Source: Rhodamnia argentea (taxonomy: Eukaryota > Streptophyta > Magnoliopsida > Myrtales > Myrtaceae). From it: a stretch of DNA of 64,000 nucleotides. The position numbers and the translations under genes are program-made. The notes under the pieces are model-generated. The model saw only the letters and a program-made list of their open reading frames with translations, did not search any database and was not told the DNA's origin. Where the stretch lies: contig NC_063160.1 of NCBI RefSeq assembly GCF_020921035.1, forward strand, positions 14,039,095 through 14,103,094. Reading direction: 5' to 3'. Shown in pieces: positions 48,165 through 59,547 of the stretch. The first letter of the stretch is position 1. Every line of letters starts with the position of its first letter.

Positions 48165-49905
48165 ATGGTAAGCTTCATGATGTACGTCATTATGTGTCCT
48201 TAATACATGTTCTTATTTTTTTTTATGTTTGTCTAACCTTTTTAATCGCCAGTATAAGCGTGGAGGTCACATCCGTGGTACATCTTCACAAGGAAGACCG
48301 GGCGCTTCCCATTCACCTTTGCCTTCCTCTAGCTCGTCCCCGGCCTTTTCCCCTAGCTCGTCCCCGGCCCTTTCCTCTCACTCTCAACCACTACATGCTG
48401 AAGGACCCATCCGATTTGAATCTACTTCAATTCCACGTGCTTCTGTTCCACATTCTTCGATGGAACACTCACATGATGGGGGAAGCACACACGAAGAAGA
48501 TAGCCGGACCGTGATAAGGCCATTTGGAGATTCGTAAGTACTTTTTTTTACGGTCATCCATTTGTTTGGTTTTACATATGGATGTGAATTGCATTGTCCT
48601 TGTTTGCAGATTCGACGACGCTCTGCGGGTGGTGCGGGTACTTAATAAAATTGTGAATAACTATTGGAGGGGGTCGTGGATTAGTTATAGTGCCGCTCCA
48701 AGACAAGTGAAGGATTTGTGGTGGAATGAGTTCAAGGTAAGTTTTGTTCTTTTGTTTTCTCACAAACTAAGTTCGACATAAATGAAATCGGTTGTTTTCC
48801 CATTGATTACAGCGAAAGTTCGGATGGGAGGAATCGGATGAGGACGAAATTAGAAGGATTTTTAAGAAAAAAACTGGTGATCACATTCGCAATGTGATGA
48901 ATAGAGCAAAGACACAAAACGTGAAGCCAGAGTTTATCACCGGTGACGATTGGGCGGAAATGAAGACAAGTTGGGAAAGTGAAAAAAATAAGGGAAGGAG
49001 TGAACGGAACAAGAAGAATCGAGCTTCTTGTTCTTCCGAAGGGTCCGCGACGTATCTTCGGGGCTCCATCAATGTTGCGGAGCATAGAAAAAGGATGGTA
49101 AGTTCTAATAAATATGTGGTCAGTTAATTTAAGTTAATTTAATTGCTCATTTGTGTTTCAATTTTGTAGGCACATGAATTGGGGATGGAGCCGACGTATT
49201 TCGCTACATTTGAGCGAACATTTCAAAAAAAAGATAAGACATGAACTAACAACCGAGCGAAATGTATTAAGGTATGTAAGGTTATGTACTTTTGACTTTA
49301 TGGAAACACGGTTTGAAAACCATGAATGCATTCAATGTTTATGGTAGTTAGATATATGCAGTTATTTAATTTTCATATCTATTTTGTTGATGTAGGAAAA
49401 ATATGATGAGCTGTTAATGAGTACGGCTAGTGGCGGTGAAAGTGGGAGTGCGGATGAACTTTCAGCAATCGACGAACAGGCATTGTGGATGAAGGCAATG
49501 GGTGGGAAAATATATGGCCTGGGATCCATGTCAAGGGTGTGCACGGGAAAGGCGGCTGGGAGTTCGTCTTCCAGTATGGTCGCTTCAAAGAGGACACGTA
49601 TGGAGGACGAAATGACCTAACCGAGACATTTGCTTGAAGAGAAGGATGAAGAGATTAAATTGGTCAAAGACCAACTTGCACGTAAAGATGAGCAAATCAA
49701 ACAAATGGACGAGCGACATAAATCCTTCGAGTGTCAAATGTAGTCTCGGATGCAAATGGTCATGCAACACCTCCATCTAAATGACGAACGGGTTCCTCCT
49801 GTACCTCCCACTAATGAAAGAGGTGATGGGCAAAATGATGGGCGACACAATGAGGACGAGATTTCTGATGATGATGAATTAATTAGAAGTCTTATCAATG
49901 GTTAA
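48165..49905 (+). pseudogene. Transposase_24 / TNPA-like second CACTA gene (broken)
   Basis: Probable exons: one ending in the ATG at 48165-48167, then about 48253-48535, 48610-48735, 48813-49095, 49170-49270 and 49396-49905. The coding sequence starts YKRGGHIRG, has a Ser/Pro-rich segment, then the plant Ptta/En-Spm transposase-type domain (VNNYWRGSWISYSAAPRQVK, KFGWEESDEDEIRRIFKKK, and later AHELGMEPTYFATFERTFQK). A C-terminal coiled coil (KDEEIKLVKDQLARKDEQIK) and an acidic end follow. In-frame stops at 49242-49244 (TGA), 49618-49620 (TAA) and 49741-49743 (TAG) break the frame. By family role it would bind the subterminal repeats and help TNP2. Confidence 0.82.
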
Positions 49906-50939
49906 ACAAGAAGGTGGAGGAAGGAGGTAGAGATGAAGACATGGTACACGATCAATTTAAATTTCTGAAGAAGGTATTTTGTTTTTTTATAAGTTAGGAT
50001 TTTAATTTTTCTCTCCTTTAAGCCTAAATTTTACTTTGTGAAGTCGGGTAGCACTTGATCTTAAAGTTTGGTGTTTTATTTTGAATCAACGATATATGCT
50101 GGTAGTGGATATTTTATGGCCTTTAGCCAGGGAGAGGGCAATTCTCGCTAGTGATTGTGAGTTCCCAGCCATGGGTTTGGGACGTACTTGATGGGATGTA
50201 CTTGATGGAATTGTACCTAATGTTGTGGACTTTCATTTCTGCATTTCAAACTCGAGCGCGATTTAGCTTAGATTGAAAATTTTACCTTGGTTATTTGTTT
50301 GTTTGATTACTTAATTTTTTTTTTCTTGCAGATGATTACCAAATTTTTTGAAGATTACCCTGAGCATCGGCTGAAGTTTTTTTCTTTATTTTGCGCCATT
50401 ATTGCACTTTGTTTCCCTGCGTTAATTAGACTGTCAACTCGGGTACATCTATGAAACTAATCTATTTATACTTCCTTTTTCTCAAGTGTTCTGAGAATAT
50501 CATGTTTCTCATGTGCTCTATTGATGGACTTATGATTGATGTGAATGCCTTTGGTTTGCTTTAGCAACGACTTTATGTTCGGATTGATATGCATACTTGT
50601 TGAAATTTTCCGGTTCTTTGTAGGTCAAATTGACGATTATGATCGAGGATCCGAGCGATGTTGAGTGAAGGAGACTTTTTGGGGATCAAAGACCCCGATG
50701 CCCCTACATTTTGCTTTTTGCCTCGTCAAGACTCCTTTTGAGTTATCACAATGCACTTGTATGATTAGAGCACTAGGAGATCTCCTAGTTTCTTGTAATT
50801 GAAACATATCAATGTATCTTATATTATATTATTATAATATTTACATCTTATTACTTGCTTAATTAATGGTAACTATAAATTTTAGAATTAATTTTTCTTT
50901 TAATTAGATTTAAATTCGGAAATAAAAAATTAAAAAATT

Positions 50940-51849
50940 TCGTTGCTAAATTCATCGCTAAAGAATAAATAAAAAAATCGTATATCGGTCACTAATGAGC
51001 GACGGAAAGCGAAGTACGTCGAAAATTTGGAATTTTGCGACGAAAATTTCGCCACAATTGGTTGCTAATGTGTTTTGCCGGGAATTTTGCGACGATAGCA
51101 AATTTCGTCGCAAATTTGCGACAACCCATTTTCGCCTCAAAATTTGTTGCAAATTTGCGACGAATTACTATTCGTCGCAAATTTGCAACGAATAACGTCT
51201 TCGTCGCAAATTTGCGACGAATAGCGTCTTCGTCGCAAATTTGCGACAACCGATTTTCGCCTCAAAATTTGTTGCAAATTTGCGACGAAGAGGCTATTCG
51301 TCGCAAATTTGCGACAACCCATTTTCCTCTCAAAATTCGTTGCAAATTTGCGACGAAAATTGTGTTAGTCGCAAATTTGCGACCACCAATTTTTGTCCCA
51401 AAATTCGTTGCAAATTTGCAACGAATTACCCTTCGTCACAAATTTGTGACGAAAATTGCGTTCGTCGCAAATTTGCGACAACCAATTTTCGTCTCAAAAT
51501 TCGTTGCAAATTTGCGACGAATTACCCTTCGTCGCAAAGTTGCGACGAATAGGGTCGCCGTCGCAAATTTGCGACGAACACAATTTTCATCGCAAAATTC
51601 GTCACAAATTTGCGACGAATTACTCTTCGTCGCAAATTTGCGACGAACCCAACTTCTGTTGCAAATTTGTGATAACCCGAGGTTCGTCGCAAAATTCGTC
51701 GGAAATTTGCGACGAATATGCAAATTTCCGTCGCAAATTTTGCGACGCTGTATTAGCGACGAAAGTTTATGTCGTCGCAAAATTCGTTGCAACACACATT
51801 AGCGACGAATTTTGGCAAAATTTTCGTTGTAAAATTAGTCGCAAAAGGC
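50940..51849. repeat. CACTA right subterminal repeat array
   Basis: Dense 'CGTCGCAAATTTGCGACG' palindromes. The core extends to a perfect 22-bp palindrome at 51200-51221. More than 20 half-sites lie in both orientations, some in units of about 60-120 bp. Confidence 0.9.
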
Positions 51850-51865
51850 GTGTTTTTTTGTAGTG
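51850..51865 (-). repeat. CACTA right terminal inverted repeat
   Basis: Reads CACTACAAAAAAACAC on the minus strand. Confidence 0.9.
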
Positions 51866-52727
51866 TCTGGTTCTTCGATCGCAAGAGAGTAAAGGGTACT
51901 TATTGCCGTCGAATTTTAGTTTCTATCTATATTCTAGACATACAATGCTAATTATTTTTCAAATGTTCAAATTTGTCTCAAACGATCAGTTGCGTTCTGC
52001 AAACGTGCCTCGATCGGCCAGTTTGCCAAATATGGACGATAAAAGTCACGATGGTGAAGCACTTGCATCTCACATGCCCAGATTTCAGCCCAACCGCGGA
52101 CACGATCATCCAAGGTGAAAAATTCGTACGAAAAACAAAAACGAGAGGTGACCTAGCTGCAACGCCGATCTAGAGCCGGCCAATGATGGCCGGGTGATCG
52201 CTCCATCATCGCCGAGGACGGAAGCCGGCCCAAAGCCGAAGCCCCAGACTCGAGGTTAGCCGATGTGGGGCTCAGCACGGAGAGTCAGGTCGTTCGACTC
52301 AGCATCACAAAATATTATGCTCGCGAAAGAGCCACGAACACGACGGGTTCTTCGGCTCTTCCGAACTTCTTGAACCTTGGAATCACATCACAGAACAGAC
52401 ATCGCGCCTTGTTCTGATCACGTCCCAGCAAGCAAGAAGACGAAACCAAAAGGTTCATCCCCTTCATGGGCCAAACCCTGCGAGACGAGACCCGTACTTT
52501 CCAGAGGATGGAAATCGACAGACAATGATTGGCGAAGTCAACAGAAGCCAGAACTTCTCCTTACCAAACCTAGAACGATCATTACAAATTTTACTTCTTA
52601 TTCAACTAAACCAAACTTTGACCCCACAAACTTCAGACCCCAGACTCTTCCCAAGTTTCCAAATACATCACACACAAAACCCTACCACCATCAATATACA
52701 CACTCACTGAAGCTCCGATCCTAATAT

Positions 52728-53292
52728 CTACATGACTACGCAGGAGTTGGGGTTGTCGTCGCTGAAGGCGGTGGTGTACCTGACCTCGGCGGAGCTGGCG
52801 CGGGCGAGGGTCGAGGCCTGTGGGTCCTGCAGCACGTTCCGAACGAACCCCCGCGGGGCCTTCTTGTCGTAGGCCCCCGGGGCGTAGGGGTGGTCCACCA
52901 AGTCGTAAGGCACGTAGGGCCAGAAGTCACAGGCCTTCCCGGTCCGGTGCCGGACCCGCCGGAGCACCTTCCCCGGGTCGACGTACCCGATCACCGTCAG
53001 CTTGCTGTGCTTGGGGTCGACCTCCGCCGAAGACACCCCCTTCATGCTTTCCACCGACTTCCGCACCCTCCTCTCGCACCCCTCGCAGTCCATCTTCACC
53101 TTTATCTCCACCGTCTGGTACGAAAGAGAGAAACAAAAGACCCCATCTCAGATTAACTAGTTGCAGAAAAGAGGGCGAAGCTGAAACAGATCGAAGCGTT
53201 AAGAGTACCTGGAGCTGCTTGCGCTTCTTGAGCTTCCTCCTGTCGCTGCGAGGCACGTAGAAGACATCGGCGACGTAATCCAAAATCCCCAT
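52728..53292 (-). CDS. Heavy-metal-associated isoprenylated plant protein (HIPP), copy B
   Basis: Exons 53209-53292 and 52728-53114 encode 156 residues: leader MGILDYVADVFYVPRSDRRK, heavy-metal-associated domain with CEGC, the conserved GYVDPGKVLRRVRHRTGK, WPYVPYD, YDKKAPRGFVRNV, and the CaaX box CVVM after FSDDNPNS. It keeps the family's proline in YVDP and the residues before the CaaX box that copy A has lost, so it better represents the ancestral protein. The single intron position (after KKRKQLQ) is the same in both copies. Role as in the family: farnesylated, metal-binding, stress-linked, plasma-membrane or nuclear. The promoter keeps the same G-boxes as copy A. Confidence 0.95.
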
Positions 53293-53482
53293 CGCTCCTA
53301 AACGACCGTCGTTTCCTCTCGTAAAGCCTGTAAGGATCAAATCAAACGGCACGCAGCTCTTCTCGATCGCTGTTTTTTACGAGAGCAGAAGAAAAAAGGT
53401 CGCCAACTTCCGAGTTCTGAGTACTGAAACGCCGAGCTTCGTCCCGTATAAATAAGCCAGCTCGCCAACTGCTGCGACGAGA

Positions 53483-53527
53483 CACGTGTACCATCCACGG
53501 CCCGGACGCGTGGAGGCTCGACACGTG
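53483..53527 (-). promoter_or_regulatory. Two G-boxes (CACGTG) in the HIPP copy B promoter
   Basis: CACGTG at 53483-53488 and 53522-53527 with the same spacing (39 bp) and flanks as in copy A. Confidence 0.6.
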
Positions 53528-56500
53528 GACGAGTGGTGGATGCTCATGTCATAGTAACGAGGGATGGAGGGGGGGCAGGATGTGGTGCAGCGACCATTGG
53601 TGCGTCCGAATCAAATGGGGCCCGACCCGCTTTTCTCGTTACATCGGATGGGACAAGTGGGGACCGCACTGCCGATTTTCCTCTGGACGGGCCGCTAGAA
53701 TCAGGAGAGAGATCAGTAGGAGAGCAGCGGGGGTAACTGCCGAGTGCCGAGAGGCTAAAATGTCGGTTCGAACCGGTTGACCGGGTCCAGGCGAGACCGG
53801 CCGGTGGAACCGACCACGGTTTCTCTTATCTCTTCGAGGCATGGGCCGTTTCACACTTCACCGTCCGACGACGGTTCCTTTCTTGTCCGAGAGCTGTGAA
53901 TTGACCGGTTCAGGTTCTACGCCCCGTGACCCCCCTTACAATTGGGGTATGCGGATATTGTACGACTTGAGATCCCTGCTATTATATATATATATATATA
54001 TTTCGACAATATGAAATAATCGATATATGTTAAGAAAAAAAGAAAAGAAATAAGGATATGAGTCGTGAGCCTTTTTCTAGGTTTTGATGAAAGAGAGTGA
54101 TATTCAGTGTATTTTTCTCGTCATCAACCAATAGGAAATGACATGCAATTCCATCAAGAAAATCCGAATAATTTAGAGTGTATTCGTATGAGTGGAAACA
54201 CTTTTGGCGAATTAATTCTTCGAATTTTCGCGCGTTTGATTTACTGAGTGTGATTAGGTACAAATGTTAACGTTTAGCTGGGGAATGTGCCTACCTTGAT
54301 CATTTGAAGGGTTGGACACCAAGTTTGAAAGTTAACGTTTGTTTTTAACACAGATAAAGATCACTTCCTCTTGGTGATCACAAAATAACGACAGTAAAAC
54401 TACATATGCATAAGTCCGGAGCTATTCAACGCGTGCGATAGTAAATAAGAAAAATATAAATAGATAGAATCGCTTTCGGGTCCTAAATCAATGGATGATC
54501 TGAAAAACCAATGACTTGATATGTACCGACATGCCGCGACCTTTGGAGTCCGTGTGTTTGATTGAAAGAAACTTGTTTCCGACAAACTTGTATTTCGACT
54601 TTTCAGTATCCGCACCACGGACTAATCGATTTACGGTAGTCGTTAAATGTTTTCTTTAAAAAAAGGATCTTCACGAAAGATATTATTTTTTTATTGATCA
54701 TGAGTGATTGAAGTTTGTTTCTGATCAAATGCCTAATGATGACTTTCGATAATCGGATTGGGCACGCAGGCGTTATTGTTAATCCGTAATTGGGCCGGGT
54801 TAATTTCAAGGTGCTCATGATGAGAAATCTTGAAATGATGCGGGCTGGATGGTCCGGGTCGTGGCGAAAGCATGAATGATCTTCCGACAAGCGGATTGCG
54901 TGTCCCTCCGCTCCACCTCCCCGCCCGCACTAACCTCAAGACGAGAGAGATTCACGTCTGATTAATTGTCCGAAGAGGATCAGATAAGCGTTGCTTGGCC
55001 CAAACGGGGATAGATTCACGTGTTCTAGAAAGGGATTAAATCCCGGAAGAATGGTAGGTTTTTAGGAGATTTTGTGCTTGCGTTTCTCTGGCGTTCGCAT
55101 GGGCCATGCGGGGGCGGCATTTGCTTTTACATAGGTACAGTCACTGATGGCTAATGCAATGTGAGAATGTTACACGAGTTTGACATGTTACATTAGATCA
55201 GGGCTGTAACGGTTGTTCTTAGAAAAACCCGCGTCTTGGTTTTTTTTTTTTTTTTCCTTACCTTCCTGTTCACTTTGACAAAGGTTAGATTAGTGATTTT
55301 AACTAAAATTCATGTGGATTGTCACTGAATCTACTTACATGCAAAAGAAATGTAGTAATAACACCATCCCGGAGAAAAAAAGGGCTCGATACCAAAAAAA
55401 AAACTCTAACTTTAACATTTGCGACAATTCTACCTAATTTTTTTTTTGTCCCGTAAAAAAAAACTTCCAACTTTTACATTTGTTTTAATTCTATCCCAAA
55501 CTTTTGCTTTTGTCTCAATTCTACAGGCCTAGTACCAAAAAAATCCTCAACTTTAGCATATATCATAATTATATCCAAAACTCCATTTTTGTCTCATAAA
55601 AAACCTCAAACTGTTACTTTTGCCCCAATTCTAGCATAGTTAACTAATCACTATTAGTTGATCCTATGTGACATTTCCACGTTGTTAATGAATTACACTT
55701 CGGTAAAGCCGACATGAAAAAACTCATGAACCTCTCTTACGTAATTTGCTTTCTCTACATATTGCCGGGAGATATAGAGTCACTTAAGACGGCACGTTTC
55801 GTATTCTCTCCGGCACTCAGCCACTCAAAAAAGGCTAAACATGGAGATATTTGAACTAACGATCTAAAACCTCGTCGTTCCCGAAACCTATTATTTCTTA
55901 ATTTCGAAAATTTATCGATAAGTTTGGCGAGAAAAATCGAGCCACGTAGGATTAACTAACGGTGATTATGGACTGAAGACTGGCGGTGGTAGAATTGGGA
56001 TAAAAATAAAAGTCGATAATTTTTTATAAGACAAAAAAAAATAGTTTTGGTTATAATTGTGACAAATGGTAAAGTTGATGTTTTTTTTTATTAGACCGGT
56101 AGAATTGAGACAAAAGTAAAAGTTAAGGGTTTTTTACGAGACAAATTTTTTTTTTGAATATAATTAATTATCACAAAAGCTAAAGTTGGAGTTTTTTTTT
56201 GGGTGTTAGGCCAAAGAAAAATGTGATTGGTTAAGCACTTGTAAACTTCTCTGTTAGATGGGGCCTGCTGCTGGTGGGCATTCGACTATGTTCCTAACAG
56301 AAGACCCCGGTCCATTTGAGATTGATGGGCTTTTGTCGTAGGTGGTCTAATCGGACCCCGCCCGTTGAAGTTTGTGTCGATGGATTTCTCTTTTTAGACA
56401 CGTCCATCCAATTATTAATTAATCTTGTGATTAGCATTCAAAACGTACTTTAAGCCAGCAATACTAATCTTTTGATTTGGTCACTTTAACTTTGCCAATT

Positions 56501-57414
56501 TACTCACTAGCGATCCTTCGTATTAGATTTTTCCATGAACAAATTTATCGTGGATGTTGCTGTTAAAAGAAGACAAGATCGGCGACTCATGGAAAATGAG
56601 GAGATAATGTCTTTTCGTTACGTACGGGGAAGGGATCGGTCGATTGCAAAGAGTCATGGCTGGCTCTTACATCTGTGTAATCACTCCAAAAGGTGTGACT
56701 TCTTTAAGTTGTAGAACCATAGCTCTTGTGAATAGACCGGCACAACTTTTCATCCACGAAAGATAACGAGTTTTTTTCGCCAGGGGTATTAGAATTGAAC
56801 CGAAAAAACTGAACCTGGACCACTAGCTGAGTTGGACCGAACCAAAAATTTGCGCATTTTGATTCAGTTCAATTTTCGATTCGGTTAATTGAAAAAGTAA
56901 CCATTCGTTCTTTTTGGTTCAATTCAAAATCTCTTTCTCTTTTTCTTTATTTTTTTCCTTTTTTCTTTCTTTGCTTTTGCTTTTTCTTTCCTTTTTCGGT
57001 GGCTTAGGGCCTGCGACGTCGGAGAGGGCCGCGAAGCCTTGATCGGCCGCGAACGAGGAGTCTCGGCCCCCCTCGCAGACCAAGGTGAGGCCGTGAGGCC
57101 TCACCACAAAAAGAAAAAAGGAAAAAGAAAAATGTAAAACCGAATTTAATAGGTCGTAAATTGGTCATTTTGAAAAGCCACGAGACATAACCGTACATAT
57201 TGGTGTTAAGTGCATGAAAAAGAGGGCACACCCGCCCTCAACTCCCACATTTACCCAAACATCACGACCCACGGCTACTACCACCTCCGTCTTTAAATTC
57301 TCTCGTCTACTCATTCCCCCGACAACACAAAAAACATCATAAAACCTCCTCTTCTCCCTCAAGTTCAAAGTTCAGTCCCTTCCTCCTCCTCCTCCTCCTC
57401 CTCCTCCTCCTCCA
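53528..57414. other. HIPP-GDSL intergenic spacer, unit B
   Basis: Collinear with 30812-34675. It holds a 129-bp tract (53671-53799) bounded by GCCG direct repeats that is absent from A, a (TA)n run near 53985-54000, the MITE copy at 55383-56212, and a (CTC)n leader repeat at about 57381-57412 that is longer than in copy 1. No gene recognised. Confidence 0.6.
55383..56212. mobile_element. Inverted-repeat MITE (GGCCTAATACCC family), unit B copy
   Basis: Duplicate of 32541-33459 without the 110-bp insertion. The left terminus has decayed to GGCTCGATACC; the right end GGGTGTTAGGCC is intact. Confidence 0.75.
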
Positions 57415-57731
57415 ATGAGCTCGATCCCTAGCGGACTCCGTCCTCCGCGATCGCCCTTGGATCCCAAGGTCTTGATCACTGCCGTCTGGGCGGTAGCACT
57501 CGTCTCCCCGCGCCACGGGGCCGCCTCCCATATAGCGTCACCGCCTCCTCGCAGCGCGATGGTGCCGGCGTTCTATGTTTTCGGAGACTCGGTCGTGGAC
57601 CCCGGGAACAACAACGGGTTGGTGACCATGGCCAAGTCCAACTTCCCGCCCTATGGTCAGGATCTCGACCCTGGCGTACCGATGGGGCGGTTCAGCAATG
57701 GCCGAGTCCCTTCGGACATGTGGGGTACGCA

Positions 57732-57802
<71 letters not shown>

Positions 57803-58307
57803 ATTGTGGATAGTGTTGGGAATGTGGAGACTAGATAAGTCAAGACTAGCCGTTAACCGACCCCACCGCAAGAACGATTGGTTCATATGTATTTTCCAAC
57901 CCGATTCGGGTCGTGGGATCGAATCGCCTCGCTCGTTCTCAACTTTGCATAGAATTCACGAGTCAATTGTCGATTCACTTGCCCTTTTCTCTACTGAGAA
58001 AATTACCGAAAAAGTCATAAATCTATTGTAATTCAACTAGACTTTGATACACTTTAGTTCTATCTTTGTTTTTTTCGATAGTTGAGCACCTAAGCTATAG
58101 TTTCAATTACCCTTCGATGAATTTTAGTTGATAATTCAGTTTGAAGATCCCTTTTTAATTTTTTTTTATTGATAGCTGAGAAATTGGGAATTAAGAAGTT
58201 CTTGCCAGCTTATTTGGATCCAAATCTGGAGCTCCAAGACCTCCTTACCGGCGTGAGCTTTGCCTCCGGAGCCAGCGGATATGATCCTCTCTCTGCCGAA
58301 TCATTTG

Positions 58308-58351
<44 letters not shown>

Positions 58352-59547
58352 ACACGATTGAAGTAATGAATCGGATAAGACGCGATTCAAAGCCCAAATG
58401 ATTGACCAAATATCGTTATTACATACATTTGATTGTCTAGAGAATAAAATATGTGCAATGCTTTAAATCTAACGCAGGAATTCGGTCCTTAATCCCTAAA
58501 TAGTATCACAGGCTATTAAAGATCGATCTTGTCTGTGTTTAATTTGTCGACAGATGGTACTATCCTTGTCGGATCAATTGGGTTTCTACTCCAAGTGCAT
58601 GGAAACCATACGTTCGGAGGTCGGGGAGGAGAGAGCATCGGCCATCGCGTCCGAGAGCTTGTACATGGTGTGCACCGGCGCTAACGACATAACCAACACT
58701 TACTTCGGATCGCCATGGAGAAGTTCCCAGTACAACATCTCATCCTACACCGATCTCACAGTCGGCTCGGCTTCGAGTTTCCTTCGGGTAACAACACGGG
58801 CGAATGATTTTCATAGCTTTGTTAAGATTTTGGAGGAGACTGTGTCTTAAAGTTGTCAACTTTCACTTCACCATATAATTAAGGCAAATTAAGTCTATAA
58901 TTCATGACTTGGGTGGCGGGCAGGAGCTGTACGGACTAGGGGCAAGGAGAATTGTGGTGTTTAGCCTGCCGCCGGTGGGGTGCCTCCCGTCGCAGAGGAC
59001 TCTACACGGAGGCCTCGAGAGGGACTGCTTCGACCCGGCCAACGAAGCAGCCATCCTCTTCAACTCCAAGCTCAGCGCCGAGATCAACTCCCTCAATGAG
59101 GACCTCCCCGGAGCTAGGCTTGTCTACGTCGACGTTTACTACCCTATGCTCGCCCTCATCCAAGACCCTGCTCGATTCGGTAATCAACTCTCTCCCATCC
59201 TACACTTTGACTAGTCTCTCCGATCTCTTTGCCCATCTTCATCTCCGGCGAGGGAAGACCTGTTTCCCGTGTCGATGTCTGGATGTTTGGCATGGAGTTG
59301 TTCCACATATACTAATTTGGCGTGTTCTTCCCTATATATTTGCCGTGTAGGATTTCAAGTCTCTACAAAAGGGTGCTGCGGCACGGGGAACATAGAGGCG
59401 ACCTATCTCTGCAACCAACTCGGTCACCCCGAGACATGCGGCAACGACACCGAGTACGTGTTCTGGGACAGCTACCATCCTACCGAGGTGGCCTACCATA
59501 TTCTCGTCGATCAGACTTTCAGCAAGTACGTACCCAAGTTGCTCTGA
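57415..59547 (+). CDS. GDSL esterase/lipase (EXL-like), copy 2, intact
   Basis: Five exons, 57415-57724, 58176-58306, 58554-58787, 58924-59179 and 59351-59547, join in phase to 1,128 nt (375 residues), normal for plant SGNH/GDSL lipases. A hydrophobic segment at about residues 18-31 suggests a secretory signal. Block [13 protein letters not shown] holds the nucleophile Ser59. Block II surrounds FSNGRVPSD, block III GANDITN gives Asn191, and block V FWDSYHP gives Asp350 and His353. All four SGNH blocks are complete. The best family match is the extracellular EXL type (anther/cell-wall lipases) by [14 protein letters not shown] and [15 protein letters not shown]. Intron 1 is short (451 bp) because 1.58 kb present in copies 1 and 3 is deleted. 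This is the only intact copy in the window. Confidence 0.95.
57734..57800. repeat. (TC)n in intron 1 of GDSL copy 2
   Basis: 33 TC units directly after the exon-1 donor. Copy 1 has only about seven at the same place and copy 3 an impure tract, so this is strongly expanded. Confidence 0.9.

Larger units (their letters stand above)
39352..51865 (+). mobile_element. CACTA (En/Spm) DNA transposon, 12.5 kb
   Basis: Terminal inverted repeat CACTACAAAA at both ends (39352-39361 and, inverted, 51856-51865), imperfectly extended to about 16 bp. It has a 3-bp target duplication TCT (39349-39351 and 51866-51868). Unit A keeps the empty site at 24135-24137. It has dense subterminal arrays of short 'TTGCGACGAA' words in both orientations and two genes in one direction: a TNP2-like transposase (41416-45162) and a transposase_24/TNPA-like gene (48165-49905). 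Both genes carry stops or frameshifts, so the element needs help from an active relative to move. Confidence 0.96.
37534..58740. repeat. Tandem segmental duplication, unit B
   Basis: Repeats unit A (22304-37533) head to tail. It is 21.2 kb long, or 8.7 kb without the CACTA insertion. The remaining shortfall against unit A equals a 1,575-bp deletion in GDSL intron 1. Sequence beyond 58740 (GDSL exon 3 end, exons 4 and 5) has no counterpart in A, so B carries the original right end. Confidence 0.93.

Noticed and set aside
50940-51849. Regularly spaced palindromic repeats that look like a CRISPR array
   Set aside because: The repeats vary in spacing and sequence, alternate orientation, lie inside CACTA ends and occur in a plant genome. 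They are transposase binding-site arrays.
52820-53260. 146-codon plus-strand frame opposite HIPP copy B (and similar ones at 30182-30452)
   Set aside because: GC-rich shadow frames of the HIPP coding exon.
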